Assembly (NCBI GenBank): GCA_030583885.1
Contig: CP129480.1
Coordinates: 4,218,714 to 4,282,713, forward strand
Source of the DNA: Anaerolineales bacterium
GTDB lineage: Bacteria > Chloroflexota > Anaerolineae > Anaerolineales > Villigracilaceae
DNA length: 64,000 bases
Reading direction: 5' to 3'
Shown: piece by piece, positions 1-8,456 of the stretch
How the letters are laid out: every line of letters begins with the position of its first letter
How positions within the stretch are numbered: position 1 is the stretch's first letter
Program-made: the position numbers and the translations under genes
Notes under the pieces: model-generated
Seen by the model: the letters and a program-made list of their open reading frames with translations, nothing else
Databases searched by the model: none
Told to the model about the DNA's origin: nothing

Positions 1-245
1 ATGTGCTTGGCTTTTGCCGCCAGCGCAATTTGCCCACCGAGGGCATCCGTATCATCCAGCGCAATCACCCGAATCCGGCCAGCGGGTTGATGGACAGTAT
101 CGAGCTGGAGATCCAGGTTCCGTCCACGTTCCCGGAGCAATACCATGCCGCGTTGATCCGTTCGGCAGAGTTATGCAAGGTAAAGAAAACCCTGGAAAAC
201 CCGCCCACATTTGATGTAATAACAAAAGTGGTCGAGGCCGCGTAG
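1..245 (+). CDS. OsmC-family protein, C-terminal part (partial at window edge)
   Basis: The open frame enters from the left edge, so only about the last 80 residues are visible and the true start lies outside the window. The visible part has the late OsmC/Ohr signature: a helix with a single Cys (AELCKVKKTLENPP) followed by a short strand. OsmC-type proteins are small cytoplasmic thiol peroxidases that remove organic hydroperoxides using two cysteines; the first Cys would be the one in GFCRQRN near the start of the visible part. A strong terminator follows the stop. The family call is fair; the substrate is unknown. Confidence 0.6.
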   Translation, partial: VLGFCRQRNLPTEGIRIIQRNHPNPASGLMDSIELEIQVPSTFPEQYHAALIRSAELCKVKKTLENPPTFDVITKVVEAA

Positions 246-254
246 GGATGAAAA

Positions 255-290
255 CGGGCAGTCATTTGAAGACGACTGCCTGTTTTTTTT
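255..290 (+). terminator. Rho-independent terminator after the OsmC-type gene
   Basis: A 9-bp stem (CGGGCAGTC with GACTGCCTG, one G-T pair) is followed by eight T residues. Confidence 0.85.
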
Positions 291-308
291 CGGGGGTAAA
301 ATTAATCC

Positions 309-776
309 ATGCCCTACCTGATCGACGGACATAACCTGATACCAAAACTTGGACTGCGGCTGGAATCCATGGACGACGAAATGGAACTGGCCGCCCTCCT
401 GCAGGAATTTGCACGGCTCAAACGGAAACAGGTCGAAGTTTATTTTGACGGCGCGCCAGCGCCTCATGCCGGGACCCGCAAACTGGGCACGGTCCGAGCG
501 CATTTCATCCGCCGCGGGCAAACCGCAGATGCAGCCATCCGCGCTCGTCTGGTCACGATGGGAAAATCGGCAAGGAATTGGATCGTTGTATCGTCCGACC
601 GCGAGGTACAAAGCGCCGCGCGTGCCAATCAGGCGCAATTCATTTCCTCCGAAGAGTTTGCAAAACTATTGAAAACTATCCTCGCCTCCGCGCCGCAAAC
701 CAGCCCGGAGGATAAAAACCTTTCAGCGCAGGAGGTGGATGAGTGGCTAAGACTTTTTCGTGGAAAAGGAAATTAA
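309..776 (+). CDS. NYN-domain (YacP/Rae1-like) nuclease
   Basis: The 155-residue protein begins YLIDGHNL, the first acidic motif of NYN/PIN-type RNases, and has a second acidic motif in VYFDGAP (about residues 44-50) and a third in VVSSDREVQ (about 97-105). This is the size and layout of the YacP family (DUF901), whose Bacillus member Rae1 is a ribosome-associated endoribonuclease. The protein is cytoplasmic, with no signal or membrane segment. It stands alone between a terminator and a long untranslated region. Family assignment is good; ribosome association is only by analogy. Confidence 0.8.
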   Translation: MPYLIDGHNLIPKLGLRLESMDDEMELAALLQEFARLKRKQVEVYFDGAPAPHAGTRKLGTVRAHFIRRGQTADAAIRARLVTMGKSARNWIVVSSDREVQSAARANQAQFISSEEFAKLLKTILASAPQTSPEDKNLSAQEVDEWLRLFRGKGN

Positions 777-849
777 TTCAGACCGCCTTACTCCGATTTC
801 TAATTTATTTTTAATGTAATCAGGACAAATCGGGTGTATATTCTCTGTA

Positions 850-934
850 TTGACACCTGCCCTCCCTTTTACTGGTATTTTGGTGTCTACCGCCGCCATG
901 CTTAGCATGTCCCCCCCATGCTGACTGGCGGCGG
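850..934 (+). promoter_or_regulatory. Possible promoter and structured leader before the deacetylase gene
   Basis: A perfect TTGACA lies at 850-855, with only a weak -10 (GGTATT) 18 bases on. A perfect 9-bp inverted repeat follows, CCGCCGCCA at 890-898 with TGGCGGCGG at 926-934, enclosing the smaller palindrome CATGCTTAGCATG. There is no T run after the stem and the gene starts 36 bases later, so it would lie in the 5' leader rather than act as a terminator. Confidence 0.4.
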
Positions 935-970
935 AACCTTTTAATAAATTACAGGGGATATAATTGAAAA

Positions 971-1981
971 ATGAATTCCATCTTCACGTTTGTCCGCTCC
1001 CCCAACCACGAATATCCCGATCACCCCGAACGCCCCGCCAGGCTGGATCTGCTGGAGCCGATACTGGCATCCTTCAACGCGGAACGCATCGGGCCGATCC
1101 GCGCAACAACTGACGAAGTGGCGCGTGTGCATGAGCCGAAATTGATTCGGACGATTGAAGAGCTTTGCCAACAGGGAATGGGCATCATTGACCACGCCCC
1201 CACGTATGTGACCAAAACGTCCTTCGAAGATGCCCTGTTTGCGGCAGGCGGAGCGCTTGCCTGTACGCGGGCTGTGATGAACGGAGAAGCGCGGAATGCA
1301 TTTGCCATTGTCCGCCCGCCGGGACATCACGCCGAGCCGCACCGCGCCATGGGATTTTGCATTTTCAATAACATCGCCATCGCCGCGCAGGACGCGCTGG
1401 CGCACGGCATGGAGCACGTGATGGTCATCGATTATGACGCGCATCACGGCAACGGCACGCAGGCAGCCTTCATGGATGACGAACGCGCGGGATTCATCTC
1501 CACCCATCAATGGGGCATCTACCCCGGCACAGGCTGGATCGAAGACGCGCCTCACGCAAAAGGACGGCTGTTCAATGTCCCCTTGCACGCCCATGCCGGT
1601 GACAAAACATTCGCACGGATCGCTGATGAGATATTCAAACCGGCGGTGGAAAGATTCCGCCCGCAGATGCTGTTCATCTCGGTTGGGTTCGATGCGCATT
1701 GGAACGATCCGCTCACGTCACTGGGGCTTTCCACGCAGGGATATTTCAACATCGCAAGGAAACTGGTTGAACTTGCTGAAGAATACTGTGACGGCAAGAT
1801 CGTGTTCGTGCTCGAAGGCGGCTATGATCCGCACAACGTCGCTCACGGGGCGGCGGCTGTCTTCGGCGCATTGACCAACGCGCGGTTCAAGAATGAGGCG
1901 AACGACCCGTCGCCATATCCGGAACCGGACCACGAGTCACACATTCATGAAGTCTTGAAATGGAACGGCATCGTAAAATAG
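971..1981 (+). CDS. Histone deacetylase-family amidohydrolase
   Basis: 336 residues with the full arginase/deacetylase fold signature: RPPGHH (115-120), DYDAHHGNGTQ (154-164), SVGFDAH (237-243) and LEGGY (281-285). By family precedent Asp156, His158 and Asp241 hold the catalytic zinc. The first half matches class II HDAC-like bacterial enzymes such as acetoin-utilisation protein and acetylpolyamine amidohydrolase. All metal ligands are present, so it should be active on an acetylated amine; the sequence does not tell whether this is a polyamine, a lysine or another amide. The next gene follows after 48 bases and may be co-transcribed. Confidence 0.88.
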   Translation: MNSIFTFVRSPNHEYPDHPERPARLDLLEPILASFNAERIGPIRATTDEVARVHEPKLIRTIEELCQQGMGIIDHAPTYVTKTSFEDALFAAGGALACTRAVMNGEARNAFAIVRPPGHHAEPHRAMGFCIFNNIAIAAQDALAHGMEHVMVIDYDAHHGNGTQAAFMDDERAGFISTHQWGIYPGTGWIEDAPHAKGRLFNVPLHAHAGDKTFARIADEIFKPAVERFRPQMLFISVGFDAHWNDPLTSLGLSTQGYFNIARKLVELAEEYCDGKIVFVLEGGYDPHNVAHGAAAVFGALTNARFKNEANDPSPYPEPDHESHIHEVLKWNGIVK

Positions 1982-2029
1982 AATCGGGTGATGTAAAATA
2001 CATTCGATCCACGCAAAAAGGAGTGAGAG

Positions 2030-3082
2030 ATGGCTCGCAGAGTAACCAAGGGTTTTGTTCAATTGGAATGGGTTTGCCCGAATTGCGATGGGCGAAATCC
2101 CGGACCCGAAAAGACATGCCAGAGCTGCGGCGCGCCGCAGCCGGAGAATGTGCAATTCCAGCGCGCGGCGGAAGAGAAGATCATCACCGATGAAAAAGTG
2201 GCGGAGGCAGTGCGTTCGGGCGCAGACATTCACTGCGGGTTTTGCGGCACACGCAACCCTGCGACAGCAATTACCTGTTCGCAATGCGGCGGGAATTTGG
2301 AGGAAGGGATGGCGCGCCAAAAAGGACGGGTTTTGCAGGCAGCTCCCACTCCGCCGAAAGCCCTGACCTGCACGAACTGCGGGACCGAAAACCCCGGTAC
2401 GGAGCGGAACTGCTCCAAGTGCGGCGCCCCATTGCCCAGGCTCGAGGCGCCGAAACCGATGCAGGCACAGGCTGGCGCCGCTCAACAAACTGTGCCAAAG
2501 AAGAAAACGAACTGGTTCCTGTTCGGAGGCATTGCGGCGTTCCTTGTTTTTTGCTGTGTGGCACTTGCCGTGCTCTTTTTGCTCCCCTCCAAATCACTGG
2601 AAGGGACAGTGACGAATGTGCAGTGGCAGACCTTCGTGCCGGTGCAGGAGATCCGCGCAGTGGATTATTCGAACGAGCGCGGAAGCCCGCCTTCGGATGC
2701 GTACAACGTCTCGTGCCGAAACGAGAGCAGGGAAGTATGCACGGAACGGGTGGAAGATACCGGCACTGGTTTCGGTGAAGTGGTGGAGGATTGTCATACG
2801 GAGACCGAACAGTATTGCAGCTACACCCGCGATGAGTGGAAAACCATCCAGACCTATGATCTGAGCGGGAACGACCTCTTCCCGAGCTATGCAAATCCAT
2901 CCATTGCCAGTGACCAGCGGGTCGGCTCCACCTCTGAAAATTTGAGCGTGTATTTCAGCACCTCGGATGGACAGGAAACCTATTCTCCGAAATCGCTCAG
3001 TGAGTTTCAGCAATTTACGATCGGCAGTGTATGGACGCTGAAGCTGAATGCGCTGGGCGGGATCGTGAGCGTGGAAAGATAG
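2030..3082 (+). CDS. Triple zinc-ribbon, single-pass membrane protein
   Basis: 350 residues. The N-terminal half carries three CxxC...CxxC zinc ribbons: CPNCDG/CQSCGA (about 16-35), CGFCGT/CSQCGG (about 69-88) and CTNCGT/CSKCGA (about 113-132). A lysine-rich stretch and one strong membrane helix (about 162-190) follow, then a roughly 160-residue outer domain with several Cys (for example CRNESREVCTE and DCHTETEQYC) that could form disulfides. The zinc ribbons would sit in the cytoplasm. A good ribosome site (GGAGTGAG) precedes ATG 2030. No function can be named. Confidence 0.75.
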   Translation: MARRVTKGFVQLEWVCPNCDGRNPGPEKTCQSCGAPQPENVQFQRAAEEKIITDEKVAEAVRSGADIHCGFCGTRNPATAITCSQCGGNLEEGMARQKGRVLQAAPTPPKALTCTNCGTENPGTERNCSKCGAPLPRLEAPKPMQAQAGAAQQTVPKKKTNWFLFGGIAAFLVFCCVALAVLFLLPSKSLEGTVTNVQWQTFVPVQEIRAVDYSNERGSPPSDAYNVSCRNESREVCTERVEDTGTGFGEVVEDCHTETEQYCSYTRDEWKTIQTYDLSGNDLFPSYANPSIASDQRVGSTSENLSVYFSTSDGQETYSPKSLSEFQQFTIGSVWTLKLNALGGIVSVER

Positions 3083-3112
3083 TCGTACGTGAACAGCAGA
3101 TCGTGAATCGTG

Positions 3113-3140
3113 AAACTCCCGAACGCGTTCGGGAGTTTTC
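3113..3140 (+). terminator. Palindromic terminator after the zinc-ribbon gene
   Basis: A perfect 26-bp palindrome (12-bp arms AAACTCCCGAAC and GTTCGGGAGTTT around a central GC) follows the stop by about 30 bases. It lies just ahead of the flavoprotein gene. Confidence 0.7.
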
Positions 3141-3174
3141 GCTTTATACCGCTACGGTATTATATAATGACGAT

Positions 3175-4413
3175 ATGAATAAAACAGTGGCGGTCATCGG
3201 CGGCGGGCCTGCGGGGCTTATGGCGGCGGAAGTGTTGAGTCAGCAGGGTGCGCAGGTGGATGTGTACGACTCCATGCCGTCGCCGGGACGTAAATTCCTG
3301 ATGGCGGGCAAAAGCGGGTTGAACATCACGCACTCGGAGCCGTTCGAACTGTTTATTTCACGATATGCCAGCCGAAAAGAAGAAGTGAAAAAATGGCTGG
3401 TGGATTTCACACCCGATGACTTGCGCGAATGGGCGCGCGGACTTGGGATTGAAACATTCGTCGGCACATCAGGGCGGGTGTTCCCGGTGGGGATGAAGGC
3501 AAGTCTGCTATTGCGGGCGTGGCTGAAACGATTGGATGGGGCCGGAGTCAATTTTCATTTGAAACATAGATGGAATGGAGTCATCGCCGCCGAGGACGGC
3601 GGTGGGAGCAGCATTGAATTTGAAACACCCAATGGAATCAAGTCTATAAAAGCGGAGGCTGTGATCCTGTCCCTTGGCGGCGGGAGTTGGCGCAGACTTG
3701 GCTCGGACGGGGCATGGGTCCATTGGCTGGAGCAGGCTGGGGTTAAGGTGGAGGCGTTGAAACCGTCCAATTGTGGATTCGATGTGGCGTGGAGTCCGGT
3801 CTTCAAGGAGAAGTTTGACGGGCATCCGATCAAGTCAGTGATTTTGTCGTTTGGGGAGTTTCGTCAACAGGGGGAGTTTATCGTCACGAAGGAAGGTGTG
3901 GAAGGAAGTTTGGTGTATGCAGCGTCGGCGCTGATGCGGGATGCGCTTATTTCAAATGGGCAGGCGGTGATGATGCTTAACCTGGCGCCGGATAAAACGG
4001 AGGCACAATTGGCCGAGCGGTTGTCGAAGCCGCGCGGGTCACGGACGATGGCGAGCCATTTGGAAAAGACGGCAGGGATGAAGGGCGTGAAGGCGGGACT
4101 CTTGCGCGAGTTCGTACCAAAAGAGGAGTTTACGGATATGGAGCGGCTTGCGTTCTACATCAAACATTTACCCGTGCCGTTGATCGCGACGCGCCCGCTG
4201 GATGAGGCGATCAGTTCGGCGGGCGGTGTGACGTTCGAGGCGTTGGATGAGAATTTAATGTTGAAGAAGTTGCCCGGCGTTTTTTGCGCAGGTGAAATGC
4301 TGGATTGGGAAGCGCCGACGGGCGGCTATTTGATCACGGCCTGTATGGCGAGCGGACGACGGGCGGGGATGGGGATGACGAGGTGGTTGGAAATCGGAAA
4401 AATCAACCGCTAA
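3175..4413 (+). CDS. BaiN/HI0933-type NAD(P)/FAD-dependent oxidoreductase
   Basis: 412 residues from ATG 3175; an upstream in-frame start would run back through the preceding gene and its terminator. It opens with a Rossmann FAD-binding motif (VAVIGGGPAGLMAAE) and has the family's PGRKFLMAGKSGLN motif near residue 45, GRVFPVGMKA near 100, LGGGSWRRLGSDG near 165 and a C-terminal FAD contact (GVFCAGEMLDWEAPTGGYL). These are hallmarks of the HI0933-like flavoproteins (the TIGR03862 subgroup). Substrates of the family are mostly unknown, and nothing in the neighbourhood points to one. Confidence 0.85.
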   Translation: MNKTVAVIGGGPAGLMAAEVLSQQGAQVDVYDSMPSPGRKFLMAGKSGLNITHSEPFELFISRYASRKEEVKKWLVDFTPDDLREWARGLGIETFVGTSGRVFPVGMKASLLLRAWLKRLDGAGVNFHLKHRWNGVIAAEDGGGSSIEFETPNGIKSIKAEAVILSLGGGSWRRLGSDGAWVHWLEQAGVKVEALKPSNCGFDVAWSPVFKEKFDGHPIKSVILSFGEFRQQGEFIVTKEGVEGSLVYAASALMRDALISNGQAVMMLNLAPDKTEAQLAERLSKPRGSRTMASHLEKTAGMKGVKAGLLREFVPKEEFTDMERLAFYIKHLPVPLIATRPLDEAISSAGGVTFEALDENLMLKKLPGVFCAGEMLDWEAPTGGYLITACMASGRRAGMGMTRWLEIGKINR

Positions 4414-4467
4414 AAATACGATGCGCACGGTGGTTTTCATGGTTGTTCGCTTTTTCAACAAAGCGAT

Positions 4468-5997
4468 TTATCCCAGCTTCCCCACCACATCCTCCACTTT
4501 ACTCAATATCTCTCCCGATTGCACCAGCGTCTTCATCGCATTGTGGTCGGGATACAACGGACGGTCAATGTCGAGATGTTTCACGTATTTACGAATCACT
4601 TTGCGGGCTTTCTGCGTCCCTGCCCCCGGCGTGAACTCGCGGAAGTCCAATGCCTGTGCCGCAGCCATGAACTCGATTCCCAAAATGCCATACGCGTTAT
4701 CGAGAATTTGTCCGTTCTTGAGGGCGGTGTTCATGCCCATCGAGACGAAATCCTCCTGATCCGCGGCGGCAGGGATGGACTGGATCGAAGCGGGCGCGGA
4801 GAGGATTCTCTGCTCCACGATCAAACTGTCCGCGGTGTATTGGCTGAGCATCAACCCGGAGTAGAATCCCGGCTCGTGGGCAAGGAAATCAGGCAATCCC
4901 TGAGAAAGAGCGGGGTTGGTCAAACGGTTCAACCTGCGCTCGGAGAGGACACACACCATCGTGACCGCCGCACCTGCCATGTCCATGGGCAGTGCCACAG
5001 GCGACCCCTGGAAATTCGCACCCGTCAATGTCAGCTTATCTTCGGGGATGAAGATCGGGTTATCGCCCACGCCGTTCAATTCAATTTCAACTTGTGAACG
5101 GGCATACGTAATCGCATCACGCGCCGCGCCGATCACCTGCGGCGTGGAGCGCATCGAGTACGCATCCTGAACCTTCGTTTTCATTTTGCCTGTCGTCAAA
5201 TCCGAGCCTGCGATGACCTTCATCATATTCTGTGCAGAAATGACCGCGCCTTTGAACCCACGCAGTTCATGCAGTTTCGTGTTATACGGCTTCATGTTGC
5301 CGAGCAGCGCTTCGATGGACATCGCCGCGGCGATCTCCGCCTGCTTGAGGAAACGCTCCATGTCGTAGATGTGCAGCGCAGACATGGCGGTCAATAGATT
5401 CGAGCCATTGATCGCGGCGAGACCGTCGCGTGCCTGCAAGCCGGGGACTTCGATTCCCGCCCGCCGCATCGCTTCCTGACCTGTGAGTCGTTCGCCGTTA
5501 TAAAAAGCCTCTCCCTCGCCCATGAGCAGCAGCGCGGCTTGCGCCATCGGAGCAAGGTCACCGCTCGCGCCAACCGATCCCTTCTGACAAACAACTGGTG
5601 TGACGCCTTTATTAAGCATCTCCACCATTGTCAGCGTGATCTCGGGTCGGCACCCGGAGTTCCCATGCGCATGGACGTTGATGCGCCCCGCCAGCGCGGC
5701 GCGGACATGTTCAATGGGCGCAGGGTCGCCGATCCCCGCCGCGTGATTATAGATGAGGTATTTCTGGAATTCCTTCACCTGCTCATCGTTGAGCATCGTC
5801 TCCGAAAATTCGCCGATGCCGGTATTCGTCCCATACATGACCTCCTTGTTGGCAAGCTTCTCCTCCAGCATGGCGCGGCAGACCTTGATGCGCTCGAGGG
5901 CCTCGGGGGCAAGTTCCACTTTTTCGTTATCCCGCGCAATCGCAACGAGTTTTTCAACTGTGAGTTCCGAGCCGTTCAGAATGATGGTCATGGGCAC
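4468..5997 (-). CDS. hutH: MIO-type aromatic amino acid ammonia-lyase (histidine ammonia-lyase-like)
   Basis: 509 residues, the usual length of the family. The self-made MIO cofactor would come from Ala144-Ser145-Gly146 in GSVGASGDLAP, and the catalytic Tyr is in MYGTNTGIG (about residue 55). The substrate-selecting pair sits in LIYNHAAG as Asn84-His85, where histidine lyases have Ser-His and phenylalanine or tyrosine lyases have Phe-Leu or His-Leu. It is therefore closest to histidine lyases but not typical, and an aminomutase or other lyase is possible. No other hut genes are nearby. Deamination of L-histidine to urocanate is the default expectation; the symbol is tentative. Confidence 0.8.
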   Translation of the reverse strand: MPMTIILNGSELTVEKLVAIARDNEKVELAPEALERIKVCRAMLEEKLANKEVMYGTNTGIGEFSETMLNDEQVKEFQKYLIYNHAAGIGDPAPIEHVRAALAGRINVHAHGNSGCRPEITLTMVEMLNKGVTPVVCQKGSVGASGDLAPMAQAALLLMGEGEAFYNGERLTGQEAMRRAGIEVPGLQARDGLAAINGSNLLTAMSALHIYDMERFLKQAEIAAAMSIEALLGNMKPYNTKLHELRGFKGAVISAQNMMKVIAGSDLTTGKMKTKVQDAYSMRSTPQVIGAARDAITYARSQVEIELNGVGDNPIFIPEDKLTLTGANFQGSPVALPMDMAGAAVTMVCVLSERRLNRLTNPALSQGLPDFLAHEPGFYSGLMLSQYTADSLIVEQRILSAPASIQSIPAAADQEDFVSMGMNTALKNGQILDNAYGILGIEFMAAAQALDFREFTPGAGTQKARKVIRKYVKHLDIDRPLYPDHNAMKTLVQSGEILSKVEDVVGKLG

Positions 5998-6039
5998 TTC
6001 TCCTCAAAGGGGGTATGGGGAAATTGTACTCCAAAGGAT

Positions 6040-6080
6040 AAATGAAATAACAGACGCGGAGTGCGCCTCGGCGTCTGTCA
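6040..6080 (-). terminator. Terminator of the acetyltransferase/ABC operon
   Basis: ACAGACGC (6050-6057) pairs with GCGTCTGT (6071-6078), extended by GAG/CTC inside. Read on the minus strand it is followed by a T-rich stretch. It separates this operon from the lyase gene downstream. Confidence 0.55.
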
Positions 6081-6130
6081 TCTACACAATTCAGGGTGCG
6101 TCGCATTAAACACTAGAACTCATCATCCTG

Positions 6131-6661
6131 TCAGCCAGTGGTGATCACATCATCATGCAGGATGGAATAGATCTCGACATCCTGGTATCTACCCTTGTTG
6201 TACCATGCCCCACGCGCTGTACCTTCGTGTCGAAAACCGCATTTCTCCGCCAGGCGGCGCGAAGCCGCATTCTCCGGGTGAATGACCAGCCTGAGCCGAT
6301 TCATTCGCTTGGTCTCGAACAGATAGCGGACCATCATATCCACAACTTCTGTCATCACGCCTTTCCTGCGCTGTTCTGTATCATAGACTTGATAGGAGAG
6401 TTCATATTCGTCCAAATAATTTACTGTCTTGAAAAACTCGATGTGTCCCAATATCTCATCGGCAGGGTTGACGATGAGAAACATGCCGTCCTCCCTGCCC
6501 CAAAAGCCGTTCTCCTGAAATTGCTTCTGGAACGCGGGCTGTGACAGAATGCCGCGCGGGAAATAATCCCCCCGGTTCTGGATGTCGGTGTGGAAATCAT
6601 AAAGCTTTTCGAGGTCAGTGTCATGCACAGGTCGAAGAGTGATCAATTTACCTTTAAGCAT
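6131..6661 (-). CDS. GNAT-family N-acetyltransferase (RimJ/RimL-like)
   Basis: 176 residues from the ATG at 6661, which follows a clear GAAAGGAGAG ribosome site; a longer frame has no such site. It has the GNAT layout: an N-terminal strand (KLITLRPVHDTDLEKLYDF), a central QRRKGVMTEVVDMMVRYLF stretch at the acetyl-CoA pyrophosphate loop, and the RimJ/RimL-like ending NAASRRLAEKCGFRHEG. It would acetylate an amine or a protein N-terminus. It is the last gene of the minus-strand ABC operon, with 41 bases between it and the permease, so it may act on the exported compound or give resistance to it. Confidence 0.8.
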   Translation of the reverse strand: MLKGKLITLRPVHDTDLEKLYDFHTDIQNRGDYFPRGILSQPAFQKQFQENGFWGREDGMFLIVNPADEILGHIEFFKTVNYLDEYELSYQVYDTEQRRKGVMTEVVDMMVRYLFETKRMNRLRLVIHPENAASRRLAEKCGFRHEGTARGAWYNKGRYQDVEIYSILHDDVITTG

Positions 6662-6702
6662 ACCGCTCTCCTTTCTCGTTATTCCTGTTTTATGCCACGT
6701 GG

Positions 6703-7557
6703 TTAATAATTCGTCGTTCTGTCGATCAGACCGAGTTCGCGCGCACGGGCGTCGCAAACTTTAAACACCCAGATACTGACTGCACCAAAGAAGAGGCTCA
6801 GTCCCAGCAATATGCCGAGGAGTTCCATATTGCTGAAATTTGCCAGAGTCGGGAAGGCTTGCGCCACATTCCCTACCAGTGATCGCCGCAACAGTTCCAG
6901 CCAGTAGGTTGTCGGCATGAAATACCCAACGGGACGAATCCACTCGGGCAGGACATCCAGCGGGAAGACTGCGCCGCTGAAAATGTACAAGGCGCCAGCC
7001 GTCGCTTCGCCGATGAAGCCTTCGTGGCGGGCAACCGTCAACGTGATGCCAGCCAACAGCAGGCCCAGCAGCGCAAGCATCACCACGCCGAGGATGAGCG
7101 TGACGATGAACAACAGCCAGTCCACTTCCGCCAGTTTCAGCGGGACTTTCAAGAACAGGACCCCTGCGGCAATGGTAATGAAGACCGCTATCGAGCCTGT
7201 GACGAAGCGCGCCACGCCGCGTCCCAGCAAGTAAATGGGAATGGTGATGGGCGCAATGTACATGTATTTCAGCGTCTTGTAATGCTCGCGATCATCCACC
7301 ACCGCCCAGGAGACGCCCGTCATCACCGCGCCGACATAGATGTAAAAGGCATTTCCCAGATAGATGTATGGGAACAATGCGCTGTCGAAATTGCCCTGCG
7401 TGATGATGCCGTACATCACGACCAGGATTGCCGCGCCCGAAAGCGGCTTGACGACGGAATACACGGCGAACAGGAAGGGATCAGTCCAGTTGGATTCGAT
7501 CAGCCATCCCAGCCACGCCGCCATGCGGAACGAACGCCATGAAGTTGTTGTTTGCAT
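6703..7557 (-). CDS. ABC-2 type transporter permease
   Basis: 284 residues from ATG 7557, chosen because GCGGAGATTTT lies just upstream; a TTG six codons earlier lacks a site. There are about six hydrophobic segments spread through the length and the ABC-2 permease pattern with the late motif FSGAVFPLDVLPEWIRPVGYFMPTTYW. It pairs with the second permease at 7590-8456 and the ATPase at 8440-9456 to form a heteromeric exporter. The cargo is unknown; related systems export drugs or lipids. Confidence 0.85.
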   Translation of the reverse strand: MQTTTSWRSFRMAAWLGWLIESNWTDPFLFAVYSVVKPLSGAAILVVMYGIITQGNFDSALFPYIYLGNAFYIYVGAVMTGVSWAVVDDREHYKTLKYMYIAPITIPIYLLGRGVARFVTGSIAVFITIAAGVLFLKVPLKLAEVDWLLFIVTLILGVVMLALLGLLLAGITLTVARHEGFIGEATAGALYIFSGAVFPLDVLPEWIRPVGYFMPTTYWLELLRRSLVGNVAQAFPTLANFSNMELLGILLGLSLFFGAVSIWVFKVCDARARELGLIDRTTNY

Positions 7558-7589
7558 AAAATCTCCGCTTATCAACCACCGGTGTTTTT

Positions 7590-8456
7590 CTATCTCCGGC
7601 TCTCCGTAATCCTGCCCTCACGCACAGCGATTCTTTCAATATGTGCCAGCAGGATCTTTGCGGTTACAACGAACACCACCGAAAGAATCGCAAGGATCAG
7701 GATCTCGGTCCGCACTGTCATGAAGCCGAACTGGGATCCCGAGGGGAAGATCAACTGACGCATCGCGTCCATACCGAGCGTGAGCGGAATGATCGAGGCG
7801 CCCGCCGCCACCCAGAACGGCAAAGACTTGATCGGAAAGTAAAAACCCGAAGCAAGGAAGATCGGTTCCTGCGCCAGGTTCGCCATGTGCCAGGCTTCAC
7901 GCCCGAACAACAGGAATATTGAAGCCATCATCATGCCCATGCCGTATAACGCGATCATCGCGAGCATGAACACCAGAATCAATTGTGCATAACTGAGCAC
8001 GGTATAGGTCACACCGAACAGGAAGATGCCAAGCAATGTCACTACAATGGCGCGCAATGCCGTCGCCAGCATTCCGCCCAATGCCATGCCAAGCAGGATC
8101 GCCATCATCGAATTCGGCGCCATGATGTAGAGCGCAAGGTTGCCCTGCTCCTTTTCCCAGTACAACTGGCTGGACATGCTCCATAAGATGTTCATCCAGA
8201 ACGCGGTCATCGCGCCGCCCATCACTACGAAACCGATATATTCCTCAGGTGCGTTCAACGCGCGATAGACGAACACATACGCGATCACCGCCAGCATCGG
8301 CATGATCAGGTCGAACACCAGCCAGGAGACTTCGCGCTGCTGCCCGATCAACCGCGGATATGCGCGCGCGATGATGGTCTTGAAAAACAGCCGCCAGCCC
8401 GTATCCTTGCGCGAATACGGACGCATCAACGCTGCGTCGCTACGCTGGTTGTCCAT
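7590..8456 (-). CDS. ABC-2 type transporter permease
   Basis: 288 residues from ATG 8456, which has a very strong GGAGGAGG site lying inside the end of the ATPase gene (17-base overlap, typical of translational coupling). It has six predicted membrane segments and the ABC-2 motif LAQEPIFLASGFYFPIKSLPFW before the last helices. It is the partner of the permease at 6703-7557. The two are not close copies of each other, so the transporter is probably a heterodimer. Confidence 0.85.
   Translation of the reverse strand: MDNQRSDAALMRPYSRKDTGWRLFFKTIIARAYPRLIGQQREVSWLVFDLIMPMLAVIAYVFVYRALNAPEEYIGFVVMGGAMTAFWMNILWSMSSQLYWEKEQGNLALYIMAPNSMMAILLGMALGGMLATALRAIVVTLLGIFLFGVTYTVLSYAQLILVFMLAMIALYGMGMMMASIFLLFGREAWHMANLAQEPIFLASGFYFPIKSLPFWVAAGASIIPLTLGMDAMRQLIFPSGSQFGFMTVRTEILILAILSVVFVVTAKILLAHIERIAVREGRITESRR

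Noticed and set aside
941..1699. Long minus-strand open frame opposite the deacetylase gene
   Set aside because: It lies wholly antisense to a gene with complete catalytic motifs and has no recognisable domain or ribosome site.
3031..3174. Upstream extension of the flavoprotein frame
   Set aside because: It would overlap the end of the zinc-ribbon gene and pass through a perfect terminator palindrome; the Rossmann motif starts just after ATG 3175.
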